Positions 55,439 through 63,974 of a DNA stretch of 64,000 nt are shown piece by piece; the first letter of the stretch is position 1; every line of letters starts with the position of its first letter. The DNA lies in assembly GCF_019334315.1 (NCBI RefSeq), contig NZ_JAHWGL010000005.1:32838-96837 (forward strand), given 5' to 3'. Position numbers and translations under genes: made by a program. The stretch comes from Hymenobacter profundi (GTDB lineage: Bacteria > Bacteroidota > Bacteroidia > Cytophagales > Hymenobacteraceae). Under the pieces are notes generated by a model, which searched no databases, was not told the origin of the DNA, and saw only the letters and a program-made list of their open reading frames with translations.

Positions 55439-55801
55439 CTAATTGCTACCTGTTGTAAAAGCAGGTAGGTGCTCTGCCAGCCGCTCGCGGAGTAAATCCT
55501 GAAGTACGACATCCAGAAACTGAAATTTATCGGGAATACGCAGGTTGATAATTTGCTTGCCTTCCAGCTCCGTTGCAAACTTCTGCCGCAAAATGTCGGT
55601 GTGCTTCTTTTCCATCACAAAGACCACGTCGGCCCAGCCCAGGTGCCCGGCCGTGACGCGCACCCTGGCCCCCGGCTCCGTGCCCGCCGAGCGTGCCTGG
55701 TAGTGTGGGTGGTCGTCAAACAGGCGCTCGGCCGTGAGGCTGCGCCAGCGGTTCTGGCTGCAAATGAATAGGAGCTGGTGCGGGGTAGGCGAGATAGGCA
55801 T
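55439..55801 (-). CDS. LMW protein-tyrosine-phosphatase-like protein
   Basis: About 120 residues from ATG 55801 (MPISPTPHQLLFICSQNRW); ATG 55834 is an alternative. The active-site loop reads CSQNRWRS, that is Cys-x5-Arg-Ser, as in the divergent LMW-PTP subfamily, and the general-acid region has RIPDKFQFLDVVLQDLL. It would remove phosphate from tyrosine or arginine residues in the cytoplasm. The family in Bacteroidota is often close to 110 residues; length fits. Confidence 0.82.
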   Translation of the reverse strand: MPISPTPHQLLFICSQNRWRSLTAERLFDDHPHYQARSAGTEPGARVRVTAGHLGWADVVFVMEKKHTDILRQKFATELEGKQIINLRIPDKFQFLDVVLQDLLRERLAEHLPAFTTGSN

Positions 55802-55845
55802 AGCAGAATAGAAAGATACACGAAAACCATTCACTGCTGCTCACG

Positions 55846-56205
55846 CAAGATCGTTGGCTGGGACGTGCGTGACACAATGCCCGGATTCATTGTGCACTCC
55901 GACTTACGTGGTGCTCCGTCGGTCAGTACATAGCTACCGGTTTTCAGGACCTACTGGCTCGCCACCAAGCCCCGCTCAGCATGAGCCGATGAAGCAATTG
56001 CTACGATAACTTCCACATCGAGTCCATCTAGAGCCGGCTGAAAACCGAATTGCTCAATGGCGGTAGCTTTCCTAACCTGACCGAAGCCCGGCTGGAAGTC
56101 AGTTATTCTATCGTCTACTACAACGCCGGACGCCGCCACGCCGCCCTGGGCTACCGTTCACCAGAGTAATTCGAGCACGGCTTCCGAGTCAGCCTATCTT
56201 AGTGC
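55846..56205 (+). mobile_element. IS3-family transposase remnant
   Basis: Rightward translation gives KIVGWDVRDTMP, then HSD, then GQYIATGFQDLLARHQA, SNCYDNFHIES (third acidic residue of the DDE site), SRLKTELLNGG, and YYNAGRRHAALGYRSPE, all IS3-family OrfB landmarks, in order but with frame shifts, deletions and at least three stops. The block between the first two is missing. No inverted repeats or OrfA are seen. It is old, dead and explains the gene-poor gap at 55835-56320. Confidence 0.85.
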
Positions 56206-56321
56206 ACTGCCCATTTTTACTAGATTACCCTAGTGCAGTGTTGTTTCAACTGTGTCTGCCGTTCTTGCGCGCTAGCAAGCTATGAGAAGTGTTGGGTAGA
56301 ATATAACGCGCTGCCTTGATA

Positions 56322-56336
56322 TGCAACTAAGATGCA
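56322..56336. promoter_or_regulatory. Candidate operator palindrome upstream of the MerC gene
   Basis: TGCAACTAAGATGCA: TGCA half-sites flank a symmetric CTxAG centre, 12 of 14 outer positions symmetric. It ends 18 bases before the -7 box, where the -33 element would lie, so a bound repressor would block transcription. A Fur/Zur-type metal regulator is a guess. Confidence 0.5.
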
Positions 56337-56354
56337 AAATAAGGAATAAAGGCC

Positions 56355-56362
56355 TATATTTG
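56355..56362 (+). promoter_or_regulatory. -7 box (TATATTTG) 4 bases before the MerC start
   Basis: TATATTTG-CCAC-ATG, same geometry as murB. The mRNA would be leaderless or nearly so. Confidence 0.65.
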
Positions 56363-56366
56363 CCAC

Positions 56367-56756
56367 ATGAAACCTTCCTTATCTCGGGTGTGGGCCGATT
56401 ACGGGGGCATCGTGAATGCGACGCTTTGTCTGCTGCACTGTGCGGCTGGTCCCTTGTTGCTAGCCTGGTGGAGCGGCACCCAAAGCGCCGCGCTTTCTTC
56501 GCATTGGGACACGCTGTTTCTAGTGCTGAGTGGCGTGCTGGTGATGGGAGCCACGTGGCAGCTAACCGCGCGCTGGCTCCGTCTGAGCCTGTGGTCTTGC
56601 TTTGCGTTGTTTGCCGTTACCGTGCTGCTGGCCGACCGCTGGCCGTGGCTGGAATTAGTGCAGTACGCCGCCTCACTGGGATTGGTGGGCATGCACCTGT
56701 TGAACCTTCGCCAGTGCCGTCGTTGCGCTGTGGTGCCAGCGCCTGCGGCTGGCTGA
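56367..56756 (+). CDS. MerC-domain membrane protein
   Basis: A protein of 129 residues with four predicted transmembrane helices. The CLLHC motif near residue 21 and a second CRRC pair near residue 120 fit the MerC family; in MerC a Cys pair moves Hg(II) across the membrane. In Bacteroidota such genes often relate to zinc or other metals rather than mercury. A palindromic operator candidate and a near-leaderless start precede it. It is followed after 28 bases by a small secreted-protein gene, probably the same transcript. Confidence 0.88.
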   Translation: MKPSLSRVWADYGGIVNATLCLLHCAAGPLLLAWWSGTQSAALSSHWDTLFLVLSGVLVMGATWQLTARWLRLSLWSCFALFAVTVLLADRWPWLELVQYAASLGLVGMHLLNLRQCRRCAVVPAPAAG

Positions 56757-56784
56757 TACACGCGCTGGCTGTTATTTGGTTGCT

Positions 56785-57234
56785 ATGTACTCGCTGCTGT
56801 TGTCTTTTTTGCTAAGTGGAACCGCTGCTCCAACCCCACCAACGCTGGTTGGACGCTGGGCGATGCGACAGATCTACTTCGAGGCCCGTCGCCCGTTGCC
56901 GGATTCTCTACAGGACAAGCTAATGGATAGCCCCGTGGGAGACACCAACGCGGCCTTGAAAAGCGGTGAGCAAACCGCCCTGGTCACGTTCTTTCCCGAT
57001 AGCACCTACCGTTACGAGCTAAGCCGCGCCGGCCAACCTACCCTGCAAGAGGAGGGTAGCTATACCATTCGGCAAGGTCTGCTGCGCGTTAGTACGCTCA
57101 ATGCGCAGCCCATCTCAGCCCTTGACGGGCAGCGCATTGTAAAACTCACCCGCCGGGAGCTACGCCTGGAACACCCCATTTGGCAGCCGACGCAACAGGT
57201 ATTTCGGCAAACGTACTACCAACGTCTGCGTTGA
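56785..57234 (+). CDS. Hypothetical secreted protein
   Basis: About 149 residues from ATG 56785 (MYSLLLSFLLSGTAAP); TTG 56776 would add three residues. A signal peptide is likely. The mature part is a lipocalin-like beta protein (LVGRWAMRQIYFEARR, ALVTFFPDSTYRYELSRAG, YTIRQGLLRVSTL), a pattern common in Bacteroidota 'lipocalin-like' small proteins. Function unknown. It follows the MerC gene by 28 bases. A palindrome (GGGTAGGAGC/GCTCCTACCC) follows at 57316. Confidence 0.72.
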   Translation: MYSLLLSFLLSGTAAPTPPTLVGRWAMRQIYFEARRPLPDSLQDKLMDSPVGDTNAALKSGEQTALVTFFPDSTYRYELSRAGQPTLQEEGSYTIRQGLLRVSTLNAQPISALDGQRIVKLTRRELRLEHPIWQPTQQVFRQTYYQRLR

Positions 57235-57315
57235 GGAAGGCCATTTGTCGACTGCGATAGAACTGCGTTTCAAGGATGACTTCCGTGGTTTAGCAGACTG
57301 TAGGTAGCTAAAGTA

Positions 57316-57357
57316 GGGTAGGAGCGGTAGGGAATTATGCGTTAGCTGCTCCTACCC
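57316..57357. terminator. Inverted repeat downstream of the MerC operon
   Basis: Perfect 10-nt arms GGGTAGGAGC (57316-57325) and GCTCCTACCC (57348-57357) with a 22-base loop. Weak terminator candidate, no T-tract. Confidence 0.45.
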
Positions 57358-57412
57358 ATTTCATTGTAAAGGAAATATTGATGCGGTAATTCGTTGCCGC
57401 AAACCTATCTGC

Positions 57413-57658
57413 ATGAAGCACTTTACGTCTTTTTATCCGGCACTGCTAGCCTCGCTAGTTGGGCTGGCGCTGAGCTTGAGCAGCTGCCAACCCAGCACCG
57501 AGTCGACCACGGCCGCTGGTACTACCGAAGCCGCCGCCGCAACCAGCACGCACGAGCAACTAGTCGCCGACCATCAGCAAATGGAGGCAGACCATCGCAC
57601 CGCACCATGGAAGAAGCCGGCTCTGATGCAGCAACTAGGCAAGAACGTGAGACGGTGA
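57413..57658 (+). CDS. Small lipoprotein, possibly truncated
   Basis: A protein of 81 residues: signal peptide and lipobox (LSLSSC, Cys near 25), then a Thr/Ala-rich linker and a short helical stretch HEQLVADHQQMEADHR. After residue 62 the sequence is basic and looks out of frame; another frame reads MEEAGSDAATRQERE, more in keeping with an acidic helix, so a frameshift near 57600 is possible. Function unknown. Confidence 0.5.
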   Translation: MKHFTSFYPALLASLVGLALSLSSCQPSTESTTAAGTTEAAAATSTHEQLVADHQQMEADHRTAPWKKPALMQQLGKNVRR

Positions 57659-57758
57659 GTGGTGTAACCGTGTGAAACAACCCTAATAGCTGTTGGCAAC
57701 CACACATGTTCTACCGTTACTCAACGGCCAACACGTGGCCCGACAACCCTTTTACAAG

Positions 57759-59552
57759 ATGACGAATACCATAAGTTGCCGTACGACAGCCCTCGTCGCG
57801 GCGTTGATTTGCTTGGAGCCAATGCAGATGATGGCGCAGAATGTGTTGGACTTGCCTCCCGTTCTGCCGTGGTCCGGCAAGAGCGAGCGGCTGATTGCGA
57901 AGCCAAACGACCCGTGGATTACGCCGGCCGAGGCAGCTAATTTTCAGACTACGCCGCGCTACGCCGAGGTTCGGTCTTGGCTGGAGCGGCTCGATGCGGC
58001 TTCTCCTTTGCTGACGATGCACACCTTCGGCCGCACGGGGGAAGGCCGCGACCTGCTGTACGTGCGCGCCAGCAAAGGCGGCGCTGCCAAGCCGGTGGTG
58101 CTGGTGCAGGCGGGTATCCACTCGGGCGAGATTGACGGCAAGGATGCCGGCCTAATGCTGCTGCGCGACATCGCGTTGCGCGGGAAAGCTAATCTGCTCG
58201 ACCAGGTCGATTTGGTGTTCGTGCCGATCTACAACATCGACGGCCATGAGCAGATGAGCCCGTGGAACTTCGTGCACGTGCGTGGCCCCGCCGAAAAAGG
58301 ACGCGATGCTAACGCCCGCAACATCGACCTGAACCGCGACTACGGCAAATTAGATGCGCCCGAATCGCGCGCCATGATTGGGTTGCTCCGGCAGTTAGAC
58401 CCCATTCTCTACATTGATTGCCACGTCAGCGAAGGCTTCGACATGCAGTACGATGTGACCTTCACCTACGCGGGCTGGGGCACGTATGCGCGCCACCGGG
58501 CCACCGCTGACTGGCTGGACGGACGTTTCGGCCCGGCCGTAACGCAGGCGCTGACTAAGGCAGGCCACACCCCCATCAAGTACCCCAGCCCCATCGACAC
58601 GCGCGAGCCGGCCAAGGGCATCCGCTACAGTCCCGAAGGCCCCCGCTACTCCACCGGCTACGGAGACTTTATCAGTGTGCCTACTGTGTTGGTCGAGAAC
58701 CACATGCTCAAGCCCTACCGCCAGCGCGTGCTGGGCACCTATGTGCTGCTAGAAGCCGCCCTGAAAATTGCGGCGGGCGATGCCGAACGGATTGCCGCCG
58801 CCAAGGCCCAGGACCGCGCAAGCCGTCCTACCGAACTGCTCACGCGCTGGAAGCCCGCCCCGCAGCCCATCGGCTGGATCGACAAGTTCAAGGGGGTAGC
58901 CTTTGAGTGGTACCAGTCGCCGGCATCGGGGCGGCGGGAGCAGCGCTGGCTGGGCCGGCCGATTACCTTCCGCATGCCCATCATCGGGCAGCAGCCCACC
59001 GAGACGGTGCAGTTGCCCAAGGCCTGGTGGGTGCCCGCCGCCTACACGGAGGTGCTGGACCGGCTGCGCCTGCACGGCATTGCGTTCGAGACGCTGACCG
59101 CCCCGCGGACGCTGCAACTCGACCAAGTGCAGCTCGTCGACCCCAAGCTGTTGCAGCCCAGCGAAGGGCGCGTGCCGATAACGGCCACCTTCGTGCACGA
59201 GCAAAGTGAGCAGGTGATGCCGGCAGGGAGCGTGCGCGTGCCCGCCGACCAGCCCAATGGGCTGCTAGCGGCCGCCTTGCTGGAGCCGGAAAGCCAGGAC
59301 TCGTTCCTGGCCTGGGGATTCTTCCCCGAAATGCTGTCGCCTGCCCCAAACACGGACGCCTTCGTGCTGGCCGCGCTGGGTGAACGTTTGCTGACCACCG
59401 AACCGAAGCTGAAAGCAGAATTTGAAGCCAAGCTCCGTGCCGAGCCTGCCTTCGCCGCCGATCCGGACGCTCGGCTCACCTGGCTTTATGCGCACGCTGG
59501 GCCGGGCCATCCCTACCCGCTGCGCTACCCGATTTTCCGCGAGGTAAACTAG
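57759..59552 (+). CDS. Secreted M14-family zinc carboxypeptidase-like protein (paralogue)
   Basis: About 597 residues from ATG 57759 (MTNTISCRTTALVAALICLE), with a signal peptide cut near MMAQ. The zinc site is His121 and Glu124 (AGIHSGEIDG) and a later His in IDCHVSEG, with NIDLNRDYGKLDAPE between. The C-terminal part has the VSVRVPADQPNG-like and LLEPESQDSFLAWGFF blocks also seen in the first M14 protein. The two share the same domain plan but differ widely in sequence. It is convergent with the ABC exporter genes. Confidence 0.92.
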   Translation: MTNTISCRTTALVAALICLEPMQMMAQNVLDLPPVLPWSGKSERLIAKPNDPWITPAEAANFQTTPRYAEVRSWLERLDAASPLLTMHTFGRTGEGRDLLYVRASKGGAAKPVVLVQAGIHSGEIDGKDAGLMLLRDIALRGKANLLDQVDLVFVPIYNIDGHEQMSPWNFVHVRGPAEKGRDANARNIDLNRDYGKLDAPESRAMIGLLRQLDPILYIDCHVSEGFDMQYDVTFTYAGWGTYARHRATADWLDGRFGPAVTQALTKAGHTPIKYPSPIDTREPAKGIRYSPEGPRYSTGYGDFISVPTVLVENHMLKPYRQRVLGTYVLLEAALKIAAGDAERIAAAKAQDRASRPTELLTRWKPAPQPIGWIDKFKGVAFEWYQSPASGRREQRWLGRPITFRMPIIGQQPTETVQLPKAWWVPAAYTEVLDRLRLHGIAFETLTAPRTLQLDQVQLVDPKLLQPSEGRVPITATFVHEQSEQVMPAGSVRVPADQPNGLLAAALLEPESQDSFLAWGFFPEMLSPAPNTDAFVLAALGERLLTTEPKLKAEFEAKLRAEPAFAADPDARLTWLYAHAGPGHPYPLRYPIFREVN

Positions 59553-59637
59553 AGGGTGGTTATGGTGGAGCCTGCTTCACTACGCTATGACCGGGCTACA
59601 ACGCTGGCTCGCCTCGGCGCCGCACAGGGTAGACCAC

Positions 59638-61101
59638 CTACCATGTCGCGTGCAGCAACCGCCGATAGCCCACCCCCAGCACGACGGCGGTAATGCCCGC
59701 GTATAGCAGCCACGATGGGCCAATCGGTAGCCAATGGTAGTCGGCATACACACGGGGCTGAAACTGCGGGATGGCCTCGGCGTCGGCTACTGTGAAGGTG
59801 CGGTAGGTGCTTTCCTGGGCCATTTTGGGGTAAAAGAACCGCTGGGTGCGGTAGCGGAAAGCATCCACGTCGCGGCTGAAGCGGTTGAACTGCTGCCAGT
59901 GCGTGCCCGCCAGCGCCGATAGGGTTTCCTGCAGGAGTAGGGCCGGGCTCGTGAGCTGCCAGCCACGCAAGGCCACTTGCTGCTGTTCGATCTGCCTGTA
60001 GAGCTGGCGCTCAGCCTGCTGGGTGGCCGCATCCTTGATTTCCTGGCTTTTATACACGATAACGCCGTAGCCGTACACCATGCCTGGTGTCACCACCGAA
60101 GCCTGCCGAATGAGCGTGCGCGGGCTGCTGAACACCTCCTGGGTCAGCGTCTGCCCATCGCGCTCGAAGTAGTGGTTGATGGCGTCGCGCTCGGCTGTGG
60201 TAATGGCAATGCGGCTCGGGATGGGGTAGGCCCGGTCGAGGCCAAACTGCAACAGCGCCGGCACCAGCAGACCCAGCACCAGCCAGAGGAAGATGAGCGT
60301 CAGCGCATTCAGATTAGAGCTCAGCGAAAAACTATTGACGAGCAGCGCCAGCGCCACCCAAAAGGCGAAATACAGCGACACGGCCGCCACCAGCCACCAC
60401 CAGTTGCTGGTCGCTAGGAAAGCCGGACCAACGAGCCCGGCCAATACCGGCGCGACAATGGCCCAGAAAAACAGCGTAAAGAGCCCATAGCGAATCCCGA
60501 GCCGGGCCAGGGTGAGCTGGGCAATGGACTGGTTGCTGGTTTTGAGCAGCACCCACGTACCCTGTTCCCGCTCACTCGATACCACGTTGTAGGTGAACAC
60601 AATCAGGAGCAGCGGCAGCAAATACACCACAACAAACGCAAAATCGAAGGTGCCCACGAATTGCAGGTAGCTGTTGTCAATCTCGCTCTCGTGCACCAGC
60701 TGCTGCTTTTTGGTGATGTAGACTTTATAGTAGAAGGGCTGCACCCCGCTCTGGCCCGCCACCAAGGCTTGCAGCGCAAAGGGCACCTTCGCGGCATACT
60801 GCGGGCCTTCGTTACGGGCCGTGTTGTAGGCGAATGTGGGGTCGTCCCAAATGAAGCCAGGGTAGTGCATGCCCTGCGCTTCCACGCGCCTGATGCGCTG
60901 CACTAGGCTGTCTTGCATCTCGTGGCGGTGCGCCCGGATGCGGCCCAATGTGCGTTGTTGGGTGTGCCATTGGCTGCTGCCAGCCCACAGCGCGGCCAGC
61001 AGCACCACCAGCACCAGCGAAAAAAGAACGACCAGCACCCGGTTGCGGTACAGGCAGGTAAGCTCGTGGCGCCACAGCACCCGGAGTAAAGAAGCAGACA
61101 T
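59638..61101 (-). CDS. ABC-2 type permease (DUF3526), third gene of the exporter
   Basis: A protein of 487 residues with six or more transmembrane helices: an N-terminal helix (RVLVVLFSLVLVVLLAALW), a long periplasmic loop (about 45-180), then several helices and a final anchor. It matches DUF3526 permeases (NosY-like ABC-2), with SSEREQGTWVLLKTSNQS as the cytoplasmic coupling motif. It starts 83 bases after the stop of a second DUF3526 permease. The two probably form a heterodimer with the ATPase. The substrate is unknown. Confidence 0.88.
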   Translation of the reverse strand: MSASLLRVLWRHELTCLYRNRVLVVLFSLVLVVLLAALWAGSSQWHTQQRTLGRIRAHRHEMQDSLVQRIRRVEAQGMHYPGFIWDDPTFAYNTARNEGPQYAAKVPFALQALVAGQSGVQPFYYKVYITKKQQLVHESEIDNSYLQFVGTFDFAFVVVYLLPLLLIVFTYNVVSSEREQGTWVLLKTSNQSIAQLTLARLGIRYGLFTLFFWAIVAPVLAGLVGPAFLATSNWWWLVAAVSLYFAFWVALALLVNSFSLSSNLNALTLIFLWLVLGLLVPALLQFGLDRAYPIPSRIAITTAERDAINHYFERDGQTLTQEVFSSPRTLIRQASVVTPGMVYGYGVIVYKSQEIKDAATQQAERQLYRQIEQQQVALRGWQLTSPALLLQETLSALAGTHWQQFNRFSRDVDAFRYRTQRFFYPKMAQESTYRTFTVADAEAIPQFQPRVYADYHWLPIGPSWLLYAGITAVVLGVGYRRLLHATW

Positions 61102-61184
61102 ACAAAGCGATGAGCGATTGGCTTGTAGCGATAAGCTGCGATTGACGACCCGTTCAAAAGAAGCGAACAGGTAGCAGCCACTGG

Positions 61185-62579
61185 CTATAAGCTGATTTTT
61201 TTAGCTAGCACGAGTAGACTGACCGCTACCACACTCCAGCCCAGCAACAGCAGCACGGGCCCAGTGGCATGGCGCAGCCGCCAGCCTAGGCCAGGCGCCG
61301 CGTAGGCAAACTGGGGCACCGTGCGCCAAAAGGCGTTGCCTGCCACGGTGTTTTTCTGGTAGAACGCATCCACAATGCGGCCCACGCGTCGGCGGTGGGT
61401 TTCGGCTTGAGCGGCAAAGTCGCGGTGGGTATCCAGGTCGGTGGCGGTGAGGTGAAGCGACAGCTCGCGGAATGCTAGGAAGGGCGAGAGCAAGGCGCTT
61501 AGCTGCACCAGCCGGTTTTGCCGGGCTTCGTTGCGCTCAATAGCGGCGTAGGCCCGGTCCATCACCCGCCCGTCCGATTCCTCGGCCGCCTCAATGGTGA
61601 TGGGGATAAAGTAGACGGGTAAGTCTTCCAGCCGCTTGACACCGTAATAGGCCATCACGCTGTCAGCCAACGCGGCGCGGCGTTCGTCTTTCGTCCCCTC
61701 ATGGCCGACGCCGTACTGCATATCGTGAAAGGTGTAGTCGTCAAATTCGACGGCTGTGGTGGCAGGATGCGTGCGCCGGGCCAACTCACCCGTCAGTCGC
61801 GGCACGAGAAACACGCCCAGCAGCCAGAAGCCAGCCAGCACCACCAGCGACAAGGCCGAGTTGCGCGTGAGCAGCGACACTGCCCCGCCCAGCACCGTGA
61901 GCAGCGCCGCGTACAGCACCAGCCCGGCCACATAGCAGGCGTAGGTAGGAAGCAGCGGCGTTAGCCCGCTCGGCCCGAGGTGCCAGGCCAACAGCCCCAG
62001 CGGCCCCAGCGCCAGCAGCAGCACTACTGCCCCCACGACCACCCCCGCCGCCAGCAACTTACCCGCCAATAGCTGCCCGGTGCTCACGCGTGCACTGAGC
62101 ACCAGCTTGATGGTGCCGTTTTCCCATTCCTTGGAAAATAGGTTGTGGGTGAGTAGAAAAATGAACAACGGCAGCAACAATTGGGCGAAGTAACCCACGT
62201 TCAGAAAACCGAAGCTGCGCAGGGCCGTTGCGTCGCTCACCTCCCGAAACTTCACCTCGCCGCGCTTGTGCGGCTCCAGGTAAAACGAGTTGCCGGTGTA
62301 GTCTTCTACCCCGTTGTCGAGCAGGGCTAAGTCGGCCGTGGGCTTATAGGCATAGAAGCCGAAATGCGCCCCCAGGTGCGGATTCTTGTCGCCCTGCGCA
62401 ATAAACTGCGCGTACGTGGTTTGCTGCGACTGGCGCAGAAAGGCGCTGCGCGTGGTGTAGTACGCATACCCGTTGTAGAGGGCCAGCCCCACCAATAGCG
62501 CCAGCCCGACCAGCAGCCAGGTGGCGTTGGTGGTGCGCCGCAGCTCGCGCAGTTCTTTGCCGATGAGTAAGCGCAGCAT
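61185..62579 (-). CDS. ABC-2 type permease (DUF3526), second gene of the exporter
   Basis: A protein of 464 residues: an N-terminal helix (TWLLVGLALLVGLALYNGYAYY), a periplasmic loop, then a cluster of helices with FSKEWENGTIKLVLSARVSTGQLLAGKLLA, the ABC-2 coupling motif, and a final helix (LLGWSVVAVSLLVLAKK). Its ATG follows the ATPase stop with no gap (TAAATG), a sign of translational coupling. It is a DUF3526 relative of the next gene. Confidence 0.9.
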   Translation of the reverse strand: MLRLLIGKELRELRRTTNATWLLVGLALLVGLALYNGYAYYTTRSAFLRQSQQTTYAQFIAQGDKNPHLGAHFGFYAYKPTADLALLDNGVEDYTGNSFYLEPHKRGEVKFREVSDATALRSFGFLNVGYFAQLLLPLFIFLLTHNLFSKEWENGTIKLVLSARVSTGQLLAGKLLAAGVVVGAVVLLLALGPLGLLAWHLGPSGLTPLLPTYACYVAGLVLYAALLTVLGGAVSLLTRNSALSLVVLAGFWLLGVFLVPRLTGELARRTHPATTAVEFDDYTFHDMQYGVGHEGTKDERRAALADSVMAYYGVKRLEDLPVYFIPITIEAAEESDGRVMDRAYAAIERNEARQNRLVQLSALLSPFLAFRELSLHLTATDLDTHRDFAAQAETHRRRVGRIVDAFYQKNTVAGNAFWRTVPQFAYAAPGLGWRLRHATGPVLLLLGWSVVAVSLLVLAKKISL

Positions 62580-63287
62580 TTAGGTTGGTTGATTAACGGT
62601 GGCGAGGTAGAGGTTGGTCAGCTCGGCGTAGTCTACCTGGTCGGCGCGCAGCTCCTGGCGCAGACGGCCCTGGTGCATGATGCCGATGCGGTGACCCAGC
62701 TCCTTGGCCATCAGCAGGTCATGGGTCGCCATAAGCGTGCACACGCCCTGCTGGCTAAGGCGGCGGATCACCTGAGCAAACTCGTTGCTGGCGTGCGGGT
62801 CCAGGCCAGAGGTAGGCTCATCTAGAAACAGCGCTTTGGCCTGCTTGGCCAAAGCAATGGCAATGCCCACCTTCTGGCGCATGCCCTTGCTGTAGCCACT
62901 AACTCGCTGGTCCAGGGCCTCGGCTTGCAGGCCCGCTGTGCGGGTAAAATCCGTTAGCTCGGTGTGGGAGTAGCGGAAGCCGGAGAGCCCACTGAAAAAT
63001 GCTAGGTTCTCCAAGCCGGTCAGCGTTGGGTACAGATTCACGATTTCGGGAATGTAGGCAACCAGGTTGCGCGTCGCGTGGTTGTTCACCGCTACCTCCA
63101 GCCCGTCAATCAGCGCCCGCCCACTGCTGGCCGGCATAAAGCCCAGAAAGATATTAATGGTCGTGGACTTGCCGGCCCCGTTGGAGCCGAGCAAACAGTA
63201 CACCTCGCCGGACGGAATAGCCAGGTTGAGGTGGTCGAGGGCCAGGTGCGTGCCGTAGCGTTTGGTTAGGTTTTCAGCTTGCAGCAT
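62580..63287 (-). CDS. ABC transporter ATP-binding protein, first gene of the exporter
   Basis: About 235 residues from ATG 63287 (MLQAENLTKRYGTHLAL). Walker A LLGSNGAGKST, Q loop, signature VSGYSKGMRQ and Walker B ALFLDEPTSGLD are in order, with the D-loop and switch His (MATHDLL). With the two downstream ABC-2 permeases it makes an inner-membrane exporter of the NosFY/Nat type. The in-frame stretch up to 63329 is not needed. Regulation is not visible. Confidence 0.93.
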   Translation of the reverse strand: MLQAENLTKRYGTHLALDHLNLAIPSGEVYCLLGSNGAGKSTTINIFLGFMPASSGRALIDGLEVAVNNHATRNLVAYIPEIVNLYPTLTGLENLAFFSGLSGFRYSHTELTDFTRTAGLQAEALDQRVSGYSKGMRQKVGIAIALAKQAKALFLDEPTSGLDPHASNEFAQVIRRLSQQGVCTLMATHDLLMAKELGHRIGIMHQGRLRQELRADQVDYAELTNLYLATVNQPT

Positions 63288-63555
63288 AAAAGGAGAGATG
63301 GCCGTGCGTGAACTGTAAAATCCGCGCAACAGTGTGCTTTACAACGTATAGCTGGCCGACAAACAGCCATTGATACCCAGCTAGGAAACCTAGTAGTAGA
63401 GGTCGTTGCGCAGCCAGGGTACCATACTCAGCGTACAATCGAGCAGGTTGTTGACCAGCAAATTTACTTTGAGATAGGAGCATATCCCATCGTGTACTGC
63501 TCACAGTTCTCGGATAAGAAGGTAGTTTTGGATAAGCAGTACAAGTAGACGGTTT

Positions 63556-63939
63556 GTGCCAAGCAAGGATTTGTTGCAGAGCGTAGGAAGGCTACTCCGA
63601 CAGAAGCAAACAGAAGAGCACGCCTGTTTTATACATTTCCCGGACTTGGTAATTGTGGGGGCCAACGACGACCTAGCCGCTACGCTATCCTCACCCAGCG
63701 GGATACTGATCATAAGGCAGCACATCTTCGACGTCTTTCCCGATAACCCCGAAACGCCCGAAGTCAACGTGCGCGCCTCGTTGCGGCGGGTGATGGCCAC
63801 CAAGCAGCCGCACGAGATGGCTCCTAAGGGTATTTACTGTGACCTCACCTACCCGGACCGTTATAATAAGGCTGGGCAGATTGACGGCTTCGTGACCTAC
63901 ACCTACAATGTGACCGAGCAGGTTGAGGTGGTCGGGTAA
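63556..63939 (+). pseudogene. Fragment of a PAS-domain signalling gene
   Basis: Rightward 127 codons from a GTG, with FPDLVIVGANDDLAATLSS, HIFDVFPDNPETP, VRASLRRVMATKQPHEMA, the PAS motif of sensor kinases in Bacteroidota, then CDLTYPDRYNKAGQIDGFVTYTYNVTEQVE. Compared with complete relatives it lacks residues around the first conserved stretch and has no kinase domain. It may be a decaying remnant or a small PAS protein; the small deletions favour a remnant. Confidence 0.5.
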
Positions 63940-63974
63940 ATCTGGACAGAATAGGGTCTTATCTTTCGAGAGTC

